A stretch of 64,000 bases of DNA from assembly GCA_031254645.1 (NCBI GenBank), contig JAIRUA010000007.1, forward strand, positions 62,001-126,000, in the 5' to 3' direction. Below the pieces are notes generated by a model. The model saw only the letters and a program-made list of their open reading frames with translations. It made no database searches and was not told where the DNA came from. The first letter of the stretch is position 1. The number at the start of each line of letters is the position of its first letter. This DNA comes from Dysgonamonadaceae bacterium. GTDB lineage: Bacteria > Bacteroidota > Bacteroidia > Bacteroidales > Dysgonomonadaceae. The position numbers were made by a program, and so were the translations under genes. This document shows positions 28,644 to 38,497 of the stretch, one piece after another.

Positions 28644-29861
28644 CTATTTCCCTCCCCTCAACAAATGTCCCATTCTATCCCTCTTCGTCTCCATATAAAA
28701 ATGGTTATGCTCATTCGTCGTAACTTCAATCGGTACGTTTTCCACCACTTCCAAGCCATAAGACTCTAATCCAATGCGCTTTACCGGATTATTACTCATC
28801 AAACGCATTTTTTTAATTCCCAAACTGCGAAGAATCTGTGCACCAACACCATAATCACGCTCATCTGCTTGATAACCAAGATGCAAATTCGCATCAACCG
28901 TATCCAAACCCTCCTCCTGTAATTTGTAAGCTGCCGCTTTTGCCATCAAACCGATTCCACGTCCTTCTTGATTGAGGTAAATAAGTGCGCCTTTTCCTTC
29001 TTTTTCAATCTGTTCGAGTGCACGATGCAACTGTTCGCCACATTCGCAACGCATTGAACTGAAAATATCGCCTGTAATGCACGACGAATGTACACGCACA
29101 AGCACCGGTTCATCATCTTTCCATTCGCCTTTAATCATTGCCACGTGCTCTTTTCCGTTGGATTTTTGCAAAAACGGAATCATCGTAAAATCGCCATATT
29201 CAGTGGGCATCTGCACGGCTTCGCCGCGTTCGATAAGCGATTCGGCTTGCAATCGGTATTTGATTAAATCGGCAATGGAAACGATTTTCATATCGTATTT
29301 TTTTGCCAATTCGAACAATTCAGGCAGGCGAGCCATTGAGCCGTCATCGTTCATAATTTCGATGAGGGCTGCTGCCGGATACAACCCTGCTAAACGAGCG
29401 AAATCGATAGCTGCTTCGGTATGTCCGGCACGACGAAGAACACCGCGCGACCGTGCACGAAGTGGAAAAATATGTCCGGGACGACCAAATGTTTCGGGTT
29501 TCGACGTGGAGTCAGCTAATGCGAGTATAGTGGCAGCTCTGTCTTCGGAAGAAACGCCTGTTGTACACCCCTCTAACTTGTCGATACTCACGGTAAATGG
29601 CGTGGAGTGAATAGACGTATTGCTTTGTGCCTGCATTTCGAGACTTAACTCTTCACAACGCTCCTCTGTGATGGGTGTGCAAAGGACGCCGCGACCATTT
29701 TTCAACATAAAATTAACCATTTCGGGCGTTATTTTTTCGGCTGCGCAGATGAAATCGCCTTCGTTTTCGCGGTCTTCATCATCTACAACAATGATGAAAT
29801 TGCCGTTGCGAATTTCTTCAATGGCTTCTTCAATGGTGTCTAATTTTATTTTCTGATGCAT
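28644..29861 (-). CDS. ribBA: bifunctional DHBP synthase / GTP cyclohydrolase II
   Basis: A 405-residue fused enzyme giving both riboflavin precursors. The RibB domain (1-200) has the acidic [11 protein letters not shown] loop and a histidine-containing [10 protein letters not shown] region. The RibA domain (205-405) has zinc cysteines in [19 protein letters not shown]. No FMN riboswitch is visible upstream. It lies 25 bases downstream of the LptF/G permease gene, so it is probably co-transcribed with it. Confidence 0.96.
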   Translation of the reverse strand: MHQKIKLDTIEEAIEEIRNGNFIIVVDDEDRENEGDFICAAEKITPEMVNFMLKNGRGVLCTPITEERCEELSLEMQAQSNTSIHSTPFTVSIDKLEGCTTGVSSEDRAATILALADSTSKPETFGRPGHIFPLRARSRGVLRRAGHTEAAIDFARLAGLYPAAALIEIMNDDGSMARLPELFELAKKYDMKIVSIADLIKYRLQAESLIERGEAVQMPTEYGDFTMIPFLQKSNGKEHVAMIKGEWKDDEPVLVRVHSSCITGDIFSSMRCECGEQLHRALEQIEKEGKGALIYLNQEGRGIGLMAKAAAYKLQEEGLDTVDANLHLGYQADERDYGVGAQILRSLGIKKMRLMSNNPVKRIGLESYGLEVVENVPIEVTTNEHNHFYMETKRDRMGHLLRGGK

Positions 29862-29886
29862 ATAATGTTTTACTTTTTTCTGTTAA

Positions 29887-32019
29887 TTATTCGTCATTGT
29901 GTATTATGACATACTTCTCATTTTCCCATTTTTGTAAGAGATTCAATTTTGTCTCAAAGTTGGGATCATCTTCCCATACAACAAGGCATTTATTTCCGTC
30001 ATAATCAAATATATATTCTTTTTTATTGTAGTCGTAATCAAGAGGTTTATTCCGTTGCATCTTATTCAACAAATCATAAAAAGCATATTCTGCTTCATCA
30101 CGCAAGTTTTGGCGGATAACGTCTTGCATCTCTCCGCAAAGCCTTTCAGTATTTTTCAAATCCTTACGAATTCTCATTTCAAATGGCATCGAAATCAATT
30201 TAAAAATAATTCCTACAGGAAAAACCTTCATACATAATCGTGCCCACCGAGAGTCAGGTTTGAACGGACGTACATAATTAATAAATATCGGAAATTCTTC
30301 TGCTTTTACAAGTTCGCCCGAACGCCGCGAGTTTGACAATTGATTTAGAATAATCTCCATACTGCTTTTGATAGTAAACAGCTTTTTATCGTATTCTATA
30401 TCTGTCCAAAAAACTTTATACGGCAAATGTTCATATTTTGTCAAATATTCATTGATATTGTTCGATAACTCTGACAATGAAACGGAAATTTCCTTATAAT
30501 CCGGTTTTTCGATAATTACATTTTTTACCGGATATGACCTTTTCTCTCTGATAAAGAATATTTTTCTGAAAAATGCCATATACGTATCAGCGTTCATTAT
30601 CGTGGAATCATTCATTGCCTTCCAAGTCAAAAATACGCCCATTGGCAAGAGTACAAATGCCGGAAACCACATTCCAAACCAATGTACCCAAACACCGTCA
30701 CGCGCCATTTTAGCACCGGTATTTTCTAAAATATAATAGACAATAAATAAGAGTACTGAAATCACGATCGGCATTCCCAGTCCGCCTTTTCGTACGATGG
30801 AACCTAACGGTGCACCGATGAAAAAGAAAATCAAACAAGTAACCGGCATTACAAACTTTCTGTGCCACTCTATCCAATGTCGGTTTATTCGCGTTTGCGT
30901 AGCGGTTTTGTTACCAACCGAACGGAAAAGAAATTCATTTTTATTGTTCTCCGCCCTCGAAATGGCACTGTTTAAAATGGCTGACTGTGTCTGTAAATCT
31001 TTCGATGCAAAAAACATATCCGGCTGAGGAATAATAATATCAGAAAAATCCTTCATTGCAATAATCGAATCTCTTTCGTCATAAGGAAAACTATTGCGAT
31101 GAGTAAGAAAAGCGGTGGTACGCATTACTTGCCTGTCCATGATATTAATACTATCCAAAACGTGCCGCATTGAGTCAATAGAAACGGTCAATTCTATCAA
31201 ATTTTTAGCAACATGCGCTGTATTCGCCCCTTCTTCAATTTGCTCTTCGGTCATATGGGTCAAATTGAGATCTTGCTCTACCATAAATATCTTCACGTCG
31301 AAAGTCTCGCGCGCGAATTGTCCGGAAGCAGCAGTACGACGGTTTCGATTATTTCCTGTTTGATTGAAAGGAGCTGCCGTTTGACCATTATAAAGTGTAA
31401 AGATCAACATTGTTTGGTCTTCCGATACACTCATTCTTGCCGAATCGGCAGTAGTTACCCGCATTTGATTGAATCCGTTAGACAGGTCGTAAACAAATAC
31501 ATCGTGCAACAAACCCGTACTACGGTCTATTCTACTCGCATAAATATTGGTATTGTCAATTTCTTGATAAAATACACCTTCAGGAATATTAAGTTCGGGT
31601 GATGCCATTCGGATGGTCAATAAAAGCGAAAAAGACTTGGCATTAATACGCGGCATTGCCAGGTCTTGATAGAAAAATGCACCTATAGAAATACATACGA
31701 TAAAGATAATGAGCGGTCGCATTATTTTAATGAGCGAAATTCCGGCCGATTTAATAGCGAGAAGTTCCAATGATTCGCCCATATTCCCGAACACCATTAT
31801 CGAGGCAAGCAAAACGGATAACGGCAACGCCATCGGCACAAGTTGAAGTGCTGCATAGAAAAACATCTCACCCAATAAACTCAATTCGAATCCTTTGCCA
31901 ACCATTTCATCTATGTATTTCCACAAAAATTGCATCAATACAATAAAGAGACAGATAGCAAACGTCATCAAAAAAAGCGGGATAAAGGTCTTGAGAATAT
32001 AGCCGTATAACCGTTTCAT
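29887..32019 (-). CDS. LptF/LptG family permease (YjgP/YjgQ)
   Basis: A 710-residue inner-membrane permease. Three N-terminal membrane helices (about 10-125, with MALPLSVLLASIMVFG), a large periplasmic beta-jellyroll-type region and three C-terminal helices (about 385-470) match LptF/LptG. It is nearly twice the length of the E. coli proteins. The periplasmic segment is long (130-380) and a 230-residue soluble tail follows the last helix. It presumably pairs with LptB (4241-5023). Whether it plays the F or the G role cannot be told. Confidence 0.88.
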   Translation of the reverse strand: MKRLYGYILKTFIPLFLMTFAICLFIVLMQFLWKYIDEMVGKGFELSLLGEMFFYAALQLVPMALPLSVLLASIMVFGNMGESLELLAIKSAGISLIKIMRPLIIFIVCISIGAFFYQDLAMPRINAKSFSLLLTIRMASPELNIPEGVFYQEIDNTNIYASRIDRSTGLLHDVFVYDLSNGFNQMRVTTADSARMSVSEDQTMLIFTLYNGQTAAPFNQTGNNRNRRTAASGQFARETFDVKIFMVEQDLNLTHMTEEQIEEGANTAHVAKNLIELTVSIDSMRHVLDSINIMDRQVMRTTAFLTHRNSFPYDERDSIIAMKDFSDIIIPQPDMFFASKDLQTQSAILNSAISRAENNKNEFLFRSVGNKTATQTRINRHWIEWHRKFVMPVTCLIFFFIGAPLGSIVRKGGLGMPIVISVLLFIVYYILENTGAKMARDGVWVHWFGMWFPAFVLLPMGVFLTWKAMNDSTIMNADTYMAFFRKIFFIREKRSYPVKNVIIEKPDYKEISVSLSELSNNINEYLTKYEHLPYKVFWTDIEYDKKLFTIKSSMEIILNQLSNSRRSGELVKAEEFPIFINYVRPFKPDSRWARLCMKVFPVGIIFKLISMPFEMRIRKDLKNTERLCGEMQDVIRQNLRDEAEYAFYDLLNKMQRNKPLDYDYNKKEYIFDYDGNKCLVVWEDDPNFETKLNLLQKWENEKYVIIHNDE

Positions 32020-32061
32020 CGTCGTTTACTGAACAGAATACTGTTTTATAAAATTATTCTG

Positions 32062-32069
32062 CAAAGATA
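32062..32069 (-). promoter_or_regulatory. promoter -7 box of the permease-ribBA operon
   Basis: TATCTTTG on the minus strand, about 43 bases before the permease start. Confidence 0.6.
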
Positions 32070-32087
32070 GTAAAATCAAATCAGTTT

Positions 32088-32483
32088 CTACGTAAAAACA
32101 CCCAATCGTTTTTTCATCTTCTCAATCTGCGATTCCCATAGTGCTATGGCATCGCCTTTTTCGTCGGGCTCAGCAAAATCGGTTATTTCAAGCGCAAGTT
32201 TTCCGGTAAGGTCAAGTTTGTGAATGTGAAATTCGAAATATATATTTTCGTCGTCTTCGTCAATCCATTGAAATCGAATAGTCGATTGCGGTTTTTTGTT
32301 GATAACTGTTGCTTGGTCGTGTGCTTTCCCCCACACGAATGTGTAAGTGGTTTCGGCAGTGTTCATTGACACTTCATCAGCAAACCATTCGGAAAGTCCG
32401 TCGATTTGACTAATCATACGCCACAAGCTGCTCTGTGTGGCGTTTCCCATTGGAAATTCTATGTGAAATTTTTCTTTTGACAT
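32088..32483 (-). CDS. START-like domain protein (SRPBCC/AHSA1 type)
   Basis: A 131-residue soluble protein starting MSKEKFHIEFPMGNATQSSLW. The pattern of a hydrophobic-ligand cavity fold (SLWRMISQIDGLSEWFADEV, then ITDFAEPDEKGDAIALW) matches the START-like proteins common in Bacteroidota. Ligand is unknown. Codons upstream of 32483 in the same frame run antisense-free through the msrA end and are not family sequence, so the shorter start is chosen. Confidence 0.8.
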   Translation of the reverse strand: MSKEKFHIEFPMGNATQSSLWRMISQIDGLSEWFADEVSMNTAETTYTFVWGKAHDQATVINKKPQSTIRFQWIDEDDENIYFEFHIHKLDLTGKLALEITDFAEPDEKGDAIALWESQIEKMKKRLGVFT

Positions 32484-32548
32484 TGAGCTCGTATCTGAAT
32501 AAGCGCACAATATACGGATTTTTTTCGGATAAAGAGGAAAAACAAAAG

Positions 32549-33043
32549 TTAAAATATCCTCCTGTATTGATGACAATATGGCTTTTCGCCCTTGTGTTCG
32601 TAATATTGCTGATGATAATCTTCTGCTTTCCAAAAAACGGATGCGGGTTTCAGCATCGTTGCCACTTTATATCCTTTGGCAGTTAATTTGCTGATATATT
32701 TTTCCGCCATCGCTTTTTCTTCGTCGTTGGAATAGAAAATACACGAAAGGTATTGTGGTCCGATGTCAGGACCTTGTCCATCGGTTTGGGTGAAATCGTG
32801 CGTTTCGAAGAATAGTTTAACCATCTCCTCATAACTTGTTTTTGTTGGGTCAAAAGTTACTTCTGTGGTTTCTAAATGTCCGGTGTTTTTTTCACAAACT
32901 TGCTTGTAGGTTGGTTTTTCTACGTGTCCGTCCATAAAACCAACAGCAGTGTGTAATACGCCGTTCGCTTTCATAAAATAGTATTCCGTTCCCCAAAAGC
33001 AACCACTTGCGAAATAGGCTGTACTTTTTGTTGATGTTGTCAT
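32549..33043 (-). CDS. msrA: peptide-methionine (S)-S-oxide reductase MsrA
   Basis: A 164-residue repair enzyme that reduces methionine-S-sulfoxide in proteins. The catalytic cysteine is in ASGCFWGTEYYF, and the C-terminal YYEHKGEKPYCHQYRRIF carries the second cysteine. The start is the ATG at 33043 (MTTSTKSTAYFASG). The 21 upstream in-frame codons run through the GTAGAGACG palindrome. It is divergent from ahcY and shares a short promoter region. Confidence 0.93.
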   Translation of the reverse strand: MTTSTKSTAYFASGCFWGTEYYFMKANGVLHTAVGFMDGHVEKPTYKQVCEKNTGHLETTEVTFDPTKTSYEEMVKLFFETHDFTQTDGQGPDIGPQYLSCIFYSNDEEKAMAEKYISKLTAKGYKVATMLKPASVFWKAEDYHQQYYEHKGEKPYCHQYRRIF

Positions 33044-33065
33044 TGTTTTTTTGTTGAATGGTCGT

Positions 33066-33093
33066 GTAGAGACGGGGCGCACCTCGTCTCTAC
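33066..33093. repeat. GTAGAGACG palindrome upstream of msrA
   Basis: GTAGAGACG (33066-33074) and CGTCTCTAC (33085-33093) form a 9-bp stem around a 10-base GC-rich loop. It is GC-rich, unlike the AT words elsewhere, and lies in the msrA leader. Confidence 0.7.
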
Positions 33094-33114
33094 GGCATTT
33101 GTGCATTTATGAAA

Positions 33115-33143
33115 CAAAGATAGTGTATTTTTTCGTATCTTTG
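33115..33143. promoter_or_regulatory. divergent promoters of msrA and ahcY
   Basis: TATCTTTG on the minus strand (33115-33122) and TATCTTTG on the plus strand (33136-33143) lie 13 bases apart, so the two start regions overlap and may compete. Confidence 0.65.
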
Positions 33144-33169
33144 CACCATAATTACAAGCAAAAAGAACT

Positions 33170-34576
33170 ATGAACAAAGATTTACCCTATAAAGTTGCCG
33201 ATGTTTCATTGGCTGACTTCGGTCGGAAAGAGATAGAAATTGCACAGCACGAAATGCCCGGATTGATGGCAATCCGTCAAAAATACGCATCGACAAAACC
33301 ACTGAAAGGCGCACGTATAATGGGTTCGCTACATATGACGATTCAAACCGCTGTATTAATTGAAACCCTTGTTGAACTTGGTGCAGACGTACGTTGGGCG
33401 AGTTGCAATATTTTTTCTACGCAAGATCACGCCGCCGCCGCTATTGCCGCCGCAGGCATTCCCGTTTTCGCTTGGAAAGGCGAAACGTTGGAAGAATACT
33501 GGTGGTGTACGGAAATGGCTTTGCGTTTTCCCGGTGGAAAGGGACCCAATTTGTTAGTCGATGATGGCGGCGATGCTTCGTTGCTTATTCACTGGGGCTA
33601 CCAAGCTGAAAATGATGCACAAACAATCAATCGGAAAGGCACCAATCGTGAAGAGCAGGTTATTTTGGATACTTTGCATCGCATTTTGGCGGAAGACAAT
33701 CAACGTTGGCACCGTACCGTCGCCGAAATGAAAGGAATTTCGGAAGAAACCACTACCGGTGTGCATCGTTTGTATCAAATGTTGGAACGCGGCGAACTGC
33801 TTGTGCCAGCTATCAATGTGAACGATTCGGTAACGAAATCGAAATTTGATAATCTTTACGGTTGTCAAGAGTCATTGGCAGATGGTATCAAACGCGCTAC
33901 CGATGTGATGATTGCCGGAAAAGTCGTTGTCGTACTTGGTTATGGCGATGTGGGAAAAGGTTGTGCAAAGTCAATGCGTTCGTATGGTGCGCGCGTAATT
34001 GTTACCGAAATTGACCCGATTTGTGCACTGCAAGCCGCAATGGAAGGTTTTGAAGTAACCACAATGGAAGAAGCTGTAAAAGAAGGGAATATCTTTGTAA
34101 CCACCACCGGAAATCGCGATGTGATTACCATCGAACACCTGCAACAAATGCGTGACCAAGCCATTGTATGCAATATCGGACATTTCGACAACGAAATTCA
34201 AGTGGATAAACTCATCAATTTTCCCGGCATCAAACACGTCAATATCAAACCGCAGGTAGATAAATATACATTTCCGAACGGAAACTCACTGTTCTTGCTT
34301 GCTGAAGGGCGTTTGGTGAATCTGGGTTGCGCAACGGGACATCCGTCGTTTGTGATGAGCAATTCGTTTACCAATCAAGTGTTGGCGCAAATCGACCTGT
34401 GGGGAAAAGAGTACGAAGTTGGCGTTTATCGTCTTCCGAAATATTTGGACGAAGAGGTAGCGAGATTGCATTTGAGTCATATCGGTGTAAAATTGACTAC
34501 GCTTACCGAGGCGCAAGCCAAATATATCGGCGTTTCGGCTAATGGTCCGTACAAACCGGAACATTATAGGTATTAA
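33170..34576 (+). CDS. ahcY: adenosylhomocysteinase
   Basis: A 468-residue NAD-dependent enzyme of the activated methyl cycle that splits S-adenosylhomocysteine into adenosine and homocysteine. The NAD motif GYGDVGKG and the C-terminal signature [10 protein letters not shown] are present. A substrate-domain insertion (about 150-190) is as in most bacterial forms. It is single, with its own promoter, and the tRNA-Lys gene follows 110 bases downstream. Confidence 0.97.
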   Translation: MNKDLPYKVADVSLADFGRKEIEIAQHEMPGLMAIRQKYASTKPLKGARIMGSLHMTIQTAVLIETLVELGADVRWASCNIFSTQDHAAAAIAAAGIPVFAWKGETLEEYWWCTEMALRFPGGKGPNLLVDDGGDASLLIHWGYQAENDAQTINRKGTNREEQVILDTLHRILAEDNQRWHRTVAEMKGISEETTTGVHRLYQMLERGELLVPAINVNDSVTKSKFDNLYGCQESLADGIKRATDVMIAGKVVVVLGYGDVGKGCAKSMRSYGARVIVTEIDPICALQAAMEGFEVTTMEEAVKEGNIFVTTTGNRDVITIEHLQQMRDQAIVCNIGHFDNEIQVDKLINFPGIKHVNIKPQVDKYTFPNGNSLFLLAEGRLVNLGCATGHPSFVMSNSFTNQVLAQIDLWGKEYEVGVYRLPKYLDEEVARLHLSHIGVKLTTLTEAQAKYIGVSANGPYKPEHYRY

Positions 34577-34624
34577 TACGTTAAGTGAAATGGCAAAAAA
34601 AATATTAAATTTTTATCGGAAATA

Positions 34625-34656
34625 TTTGGCTAATTAAAAAAAAGTATCTACCTTTG
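34625..34656 (+). promoter_or_regulatory. promoter of tRNA-Lys
   Basis: TTTG at 34625-34628, a 20-bp spacer, and TACCTTTG at 34649-34656: the same ideal spacing as at tRNA-Ala. Confidence 0.75.
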
Positions 34657-34686
34657 CACTCGCTTTTGAAAGAAGGCACAAAGGAT

Positions 34687-34759
34687 GATTCAGTAGCTCA
34701 GCAGGTAGAGCACATCCCTTTTAAGGATGGGGTCCTGGGTTCGAGCCCCAGCTGAATCA
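34687..34759 (+). tRNA. tRNA-Lys (anticodon TTT)
   Basis: The acceptor GATTCAG/CTGAATC pairs fully. The D stem is GCTC/GAGC. The anticodon stem CATCC/GGATG carries loop CTTTTAA, giving anticodon TTT. The T arm is CTGGG-TTCGAGC-CCCAG. The discriminator is A, and CCA is not encoded. Confidence 0.95.
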
Positions 34760-34767
34760 CGAAAAAG

Positions 34768-34798
34768 ACTCTCACAATTAGAAAATTGTGGGAGTTTT
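34768..34798 (+). terminator. tRNA-Lys terminator
   Basis: ACTCTCACAATT (34768-34779) pairs with AATTGTGGGAGT (34784-34795), then TTTTC. Confidence 0.7.
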
Positions 34799-34799
34799 C

Positions 34800-35003
34800 T
34801 GTTTTTAGATGCGATAAGTCGAAGACTATCAAAACGATTTATCAGACTGTTACTGATATCTTTGCTCAGAAAAATCGCTGTAAACAGGCAAACCGATTTT
34901 TAAAGCCCGATTAAGAGTGTTACAAGAAAAATATATTCAAAATAGTATAAGTTATTACTCGTATTTGTCCATTTTATGCCTCAATAAATTAATATTAAAA
35001 CTG
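34800..35003. other. intergenic region without recognised features
   Basis: About 200 AT-rich bases between tRNA-Lys and the ABC-F terminator. A TATCTTTG box on the plus strand near 34856 has no gene after it, and no reading frame resembles a protein. Confidence 0.5.
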
Positions 35004-35045
35004 CATTTTCAAAAAAAATGGATCAATGTAAACATCAATCCATTT
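35004..35045 (-). terminator. terminator of the ABC-F gene
   Basis: AAATGGAT (35014-35021) pairs with ATCCATTT (35038-35045). On the minus strand it runs into TTTTTTTGAAAATG. Confidence 0.7.
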
Positions 35046-35066
35046 CCTCACAACAAAATCTTTCTT

Positions 35067-36683
35067 TTACGATGACAACACTTTTTTCTTCGCCAAAAAT
35101 TCCCTTATTCCTCCAATATGCTCACGCACTTTTTTATCGGAAAATTCGTACACTTTGGTTACCAATCCGTCAAGGAAATCCCGGTCGTGCGATACGAGGA
35201 TAACCGTGCCGTCGTAATCCAAAAGAGCGTTTTTCAGCACCTCTTTCGTTTTGAGGTCTAAGTGATTGGTCGGCTCGTCGAGAATGAGCAAATTAACGGG
35301 TTCGAGCAATAGTTTTATCATTGCCAATCGAGTGCGTTCACCACCGGAAAGCACTTTTACTTTCTTTTCCGAATCATCACGATTAAACATAAACGCACCG
35401 AGAATATTTCGTATCTGCATACGTACATCGCCTTCGGCAACTCGGTCGATGGTTTCGAAAACGGTCAAGTCTTCGTCTAAAAGGTCGGCTTGGTTTTGAG
35501 CAAAATATCCGATTTCGACGTTGTGTCCCAACATCATCTCACCTTCATAAGACGTTTCGCCCATCACGCATTTCACAAAAGTAGATTTTCCTTCGCCGTT
35601 TTTTCCGGCTAATGCAATTTTTTCGCCGCGTTCAATCATTAAATTGGCGTTTTCAAAAACAAGGTAATCGTCGTATTTTTTCATCACTCTATCCACCGTG
35701 AGCGGATATGTACCTGAGCGAGTGGCAGGTTGAAAACGTATACGCGCTTGTGATTTATCTTCCTCGTCAATTTCCACGCGTTCCATCTTTTCCAACTGAC
35801 GCACACGACTTTGTACCAAAACTGCTTTGGCAGCTTGCGCGCGAAAACGTTCGATAAATTCTTCGATTTCAGCAATCTGTTTTTGTTGCGATTCCCATGC
35901 GTGAATTTGTTGTTGGCGACGTTCCTGGCGTAATTCTAAATATTTCGTATAATTGACTTTGTAATCGTATATTCGCCCCATTGTCAATTCAATAGTACGA
36001 TTGGTTACGACATCAATAAAGGCGCGGTCGTGCGAAATAAGCACTACGGCTTTGGCTTGTGTGTTGATAAAGTCTTCGAGCCAGCCGATGGATTCGATGT
36101 CCAAATGGTTGGTCGGCTCATCGAGCAATAAAATATCGGGATTGCGAAGTAGCAGTTTTGCCAATTCGATGCGCATACGCCAACCGCCACTAAATTCGCT
36201 TGTGGGTCGATCAAAGTCTGAACGTTTGAAACCCAAGCCCAGTAACGCTTTTTCAACATCGCCCTCGAAATTGATACCTTCAACGGTTGCCAAACGCTCG
36301 TGTGCTTGCGTGAAATCGTCAATTAATTTGGCGTATTCGTCTGATTCGTAATCGGTGCGGGTTTCTAATTGACGATTCATCTCTTCGATTTTTGCTTCTA
36401 ATTCGAAAATATGAGAAAATGCCAGCGAAGCCTCCTCACGTACGGTGCGTCCATCCACAATTTTCATTACTTGCGGCAAATAACCAACGGTTGAGCCATC
36501 GGGGCTTGTTACCGTGCCTTTGTAATGGGTGTTGATACCTGCCAAAATTTTCAGCATCGTGCTTTTTCCCGCACCATTTTTGCCAACAAGGGCAATTTTA
36601 TCCTTTTCGTTGATGATGAAACTGAGATTATCGAATAATAACCTATCTCCTAACTCTACTTTGAGTGCGTCAATAATTAACAT
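35067..36683 (-). CDS. ABC-F family ribosome-associated ATPase
   Basis: A 538-residue protein with two ABC domains and no membrane part. Walker A GKNGAGKST is at about 34-42, and a second GKNGEGKST lies near 353-361. The two signatures read FSGGWRMR and LSGGERTR. A basic linker with coiled coil (about 240-320) is of the ABC-F P-site tRNA-interaction type. Members act on the ribosome: EttA/Uup/YheS-like housekeeping roles or antibiotic protection. The sequence does not show which one. It ends in a clear terminator. Confidence 0.9.
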   Translation of the reverse strand: MLIIDALKVELGDRLLFDNLSFIINEKDKIALVGKNGAGKSTMLKILAGINTHYKGTVTSPDGSTVGYLPQVMKIVDGRTVREEASLAFSHIFELEAKIEEMNRQLETRTDYESDEYAKLIDDFTQAHERLATVEGINFEGDVEKALLGLGFKRSDFDRPTSEFSGGWRMRIELAKLLLRNPDILLLDEPTNHLDIESIGWLEDFINTQAKAVVLISHDRAFIDVVTNRTIELTMGRIYDYKVNYTKYLELRQERRQQQIHAWESQQKQIAEIEEFIERFRAQAAKAVLVQSRVRQLEKMERVEIDEEDKSQARIRFQPATRSGTYPLTVDRVMKKYDDYLVFENANLMIERGEKIALAGKNGEGKSTFVKCVMGETSYEGEMMLGHNVEIGYFAQNQADLLDEDLTVFETIDRVAEGDVRMQIRNILGAFMFNRDDSEKKVKVLSGGERTRLAMIKLLLEPVNLLILDEPTNHLDLKTKEVLKNALLDYDGTVILVSHDRDFLDGLVTKVYEFSDKKVREHIGGIREFLAKKKVLSS

Positions 36684-36698
36684 TATAGTGATTTATCA

Positions 36699-36748
36699 TT
36701 TTAGATTTACGATTTCAATCTAAAATCGTAAATCCAAAATCGTAAATT
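36699..36748. repeat. TTTACGATTT word palindrome between the transglycosylase and ABC-F genes
   Basis: TTTAGATTTACGATTT followed by inverted AAATCGTAAATCC and AAATCGTAAATT. The stop codon TAA of the transglycosylase (minus) lies inside the last unit. Related to the TCTAAAATC word at 17316 and 48049. Confidence 0.75.
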
Positions 36749-38444
36749 AAATTTCTTCTTCGTTTTCATTTTCTTCGCTTTCTTCCGAAACTTCTTCTAT
36801 TTGAGAGCGTATAAAATTTGAGATAATATTACTGCTTTCGTTCGTAATATTTTCTGGGGTACTTTCTTCCTGTTCGGTTTCTTCCGGCACTTCAATTTGC
36901 ATTACTTGCTGCCCTACAATCAATTGTCTATCAACGGTAAGTCGGGTATTGCTCATTCCATTCCATTGTTGTATTTGTGCAACGGTGGTACCGTGCCGAC
37001 CAGCTATTGCGTTCAGTGTATCACCGCTTCTTACCCGATAATATTGATTAATTGTTTGCGTATTTCCCGAAGTTGTAGTGCTTGTTTGCGCGATCTGCGT
37101 TTGGGTTTGCGGAATGGCGCGCCTACCCACAATAAGCCGTTGATTAATAGAAAGTCTATCCGAATTTAAGTTATTCCACGACCTTAGCTGTGCCACCGAA
37201 ACCCTGTTTCTTTGCGCAATGACAGACAAATTGTCGCCGCTTCTCACACGATAATAAGTATTTTCAAAATTTCCCGAAACAGAAGTAGAAGCTCCCCCAT
37301 CGGCTAAATATTGATCGGTAGTAACTCTATGTGTAAAATGCTGACTTCTATTGTGTCCGAAAATCTCATCTGCATTTTCCACAAATGCATACATCAGATT
37401 CGTAGGTAATACCAAAGCATACGGCTTGATTTCACTCGCGGGAATAATATCTCGCCTAAATTTTGGATTAAATCTTCGTAAATCGCTGATAGACACGTCT
37501 AACGTTTCTGCAATTTGATTAAAATGAATCTGTTCATTTATATGTATTGTATCTAACGCTAAAAGCGAATGATCGACATGCACCGGACAAATATTGTGTT
37601 CTTCGTGATAATTCATTACGTAAACAGCAGCAATAAAAGCAGGCACATATCCACGCGTTTCGCGCGGCAACCGGTGATAAATTTCCCAATAATCGTGCTT
37701 CCCGCCGCTTCGGGCAATGGCTCTGTTCACATTTCCCGGACCACAATTATAGGCAGCTATCGCTAAATTCCAATCTTCGTAAATCGTATATAAATCACGC
37801 AGATAACGTGCTGCAGCATCGGTTGATTGATAAGGGTCGCGCCGTTCATCGACGAGCGTACTTACCTCTAATCCCATTCCTTGCCCTGTGCGAAGCATAA
37901 ATTGCCACAATCCGGTGGCGCCCATACGAGAAACGGCAATCGGATTCAATGCCGATTCGATTACAGGCAAGTATTTTAATTCCAACGGTAATCCGTATCT
38001 ATCCAGCGCTTCGGCAAACATCGGAAAGTAATAGTCGCCAAGTGCCAACATATAAGCTACTTGGTCACGACGACGACCGGCATATGCATCAATGTGCGAA
38101 CGCACAACACTGTTAAAGGTCATTTCCATTTCCGTAGGAAGTGCCTGAAGACGAGCAATAATTACGCTATCAGGAACCATAGGATTCATTCCACCCCGAC
38201 AATCATTAGTAGATTTCGAGAAATCGATTTGCCAATCGTGCAACAGTTGGCTCAATGGTCTCGTCATACTTTCGGGGAAAACAATATGATGATCTTCAAT
38301 TACTTCGCTCAGCGGTCTTGGTGGATTTTCTTCTTCCGATGCTTGCAAGGTTGCATTTTCCATCGGATTAATATACTCTTGTTGAGCGAATAAAGTTGTA
38401 CTAATAAATAAAGATACAGCTATCAGTAAAATATTTCTGTTCAT
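36747..38444 (-). CDS. MltD-like lytic transglycosylase with LysM domains
   Basis: A 565-residue secreted murein hydrolase starting MNRNILLIAVSLFISTTLFAQ, with a signal peptide of about 21 residues. The SLT domain (about 100-260) has the catalytic glutamate in LPVIESALNPIAVS and the later motifs TGLWQFM and AAYNCGPGNV. A LysM-like region near 320 and two clear LysM domains (RVRSGDNLSVIAQRN and RVRSGDTLNAIAGRHG) follow. A Glu-rich acidic tail ends the protein. The longer in-frame start lies inside the upstream gene. It is the last gene of the parA-parB-DUF5683 operon. Confidence 0.93.
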   Translation of the reverse strand: MNRNILLIAVSLFISTTLFAQQEYINPMENATLQASEEENPPRPLSEVIEDHHIVFPESMTRPLSQLLHDWQIDFSKSTNDCRGGMNPMVPDSVIIARLQALPTEMEMTFNSVVRSHIDAYAGRRRDQVAYMLALGDYYFPMFAEALDRYGLPLELKYLPVIESALNPIAVSRMGATGLWQFMLRTGQGMGLEVSTLVDERRDPYQSTDAAARYLRDLYTIYEDWNLAIAAYNCGPGNVNRAIARSGGKHDYWEIYHRLPRETRGYVPAFIAAVYVMNYHEEHNICPVHVDHSLLALDTIHINEQIHFNQIAETLDVSISDLRRFNPKFRRDIIPASEIKPYALVLPTNLMYAFVENADEIFGHNRSQHFTHRVTTDQYLADGGASTSVSGNFENTYYRVRSGDNLSVIAQRNRVSVAQLRSWNNLNSDRLSINQRLIVGRRAIPQTQTQIAQTSTTTSGNTQTINQYYRVRSGDTLNAIAGRHGTTVAQIQQWNGMSNTRLTVDRQLIVGQQVMQIEVPEETEQEESTPENITNESSNIISNFIRSQIEEVSEESEENENEEEI

Positions 38445-38497
38445 AATAGATTTTTTTATAGAAAATCGCCTTTTCCAACAAGGCAATCCTAATCTTC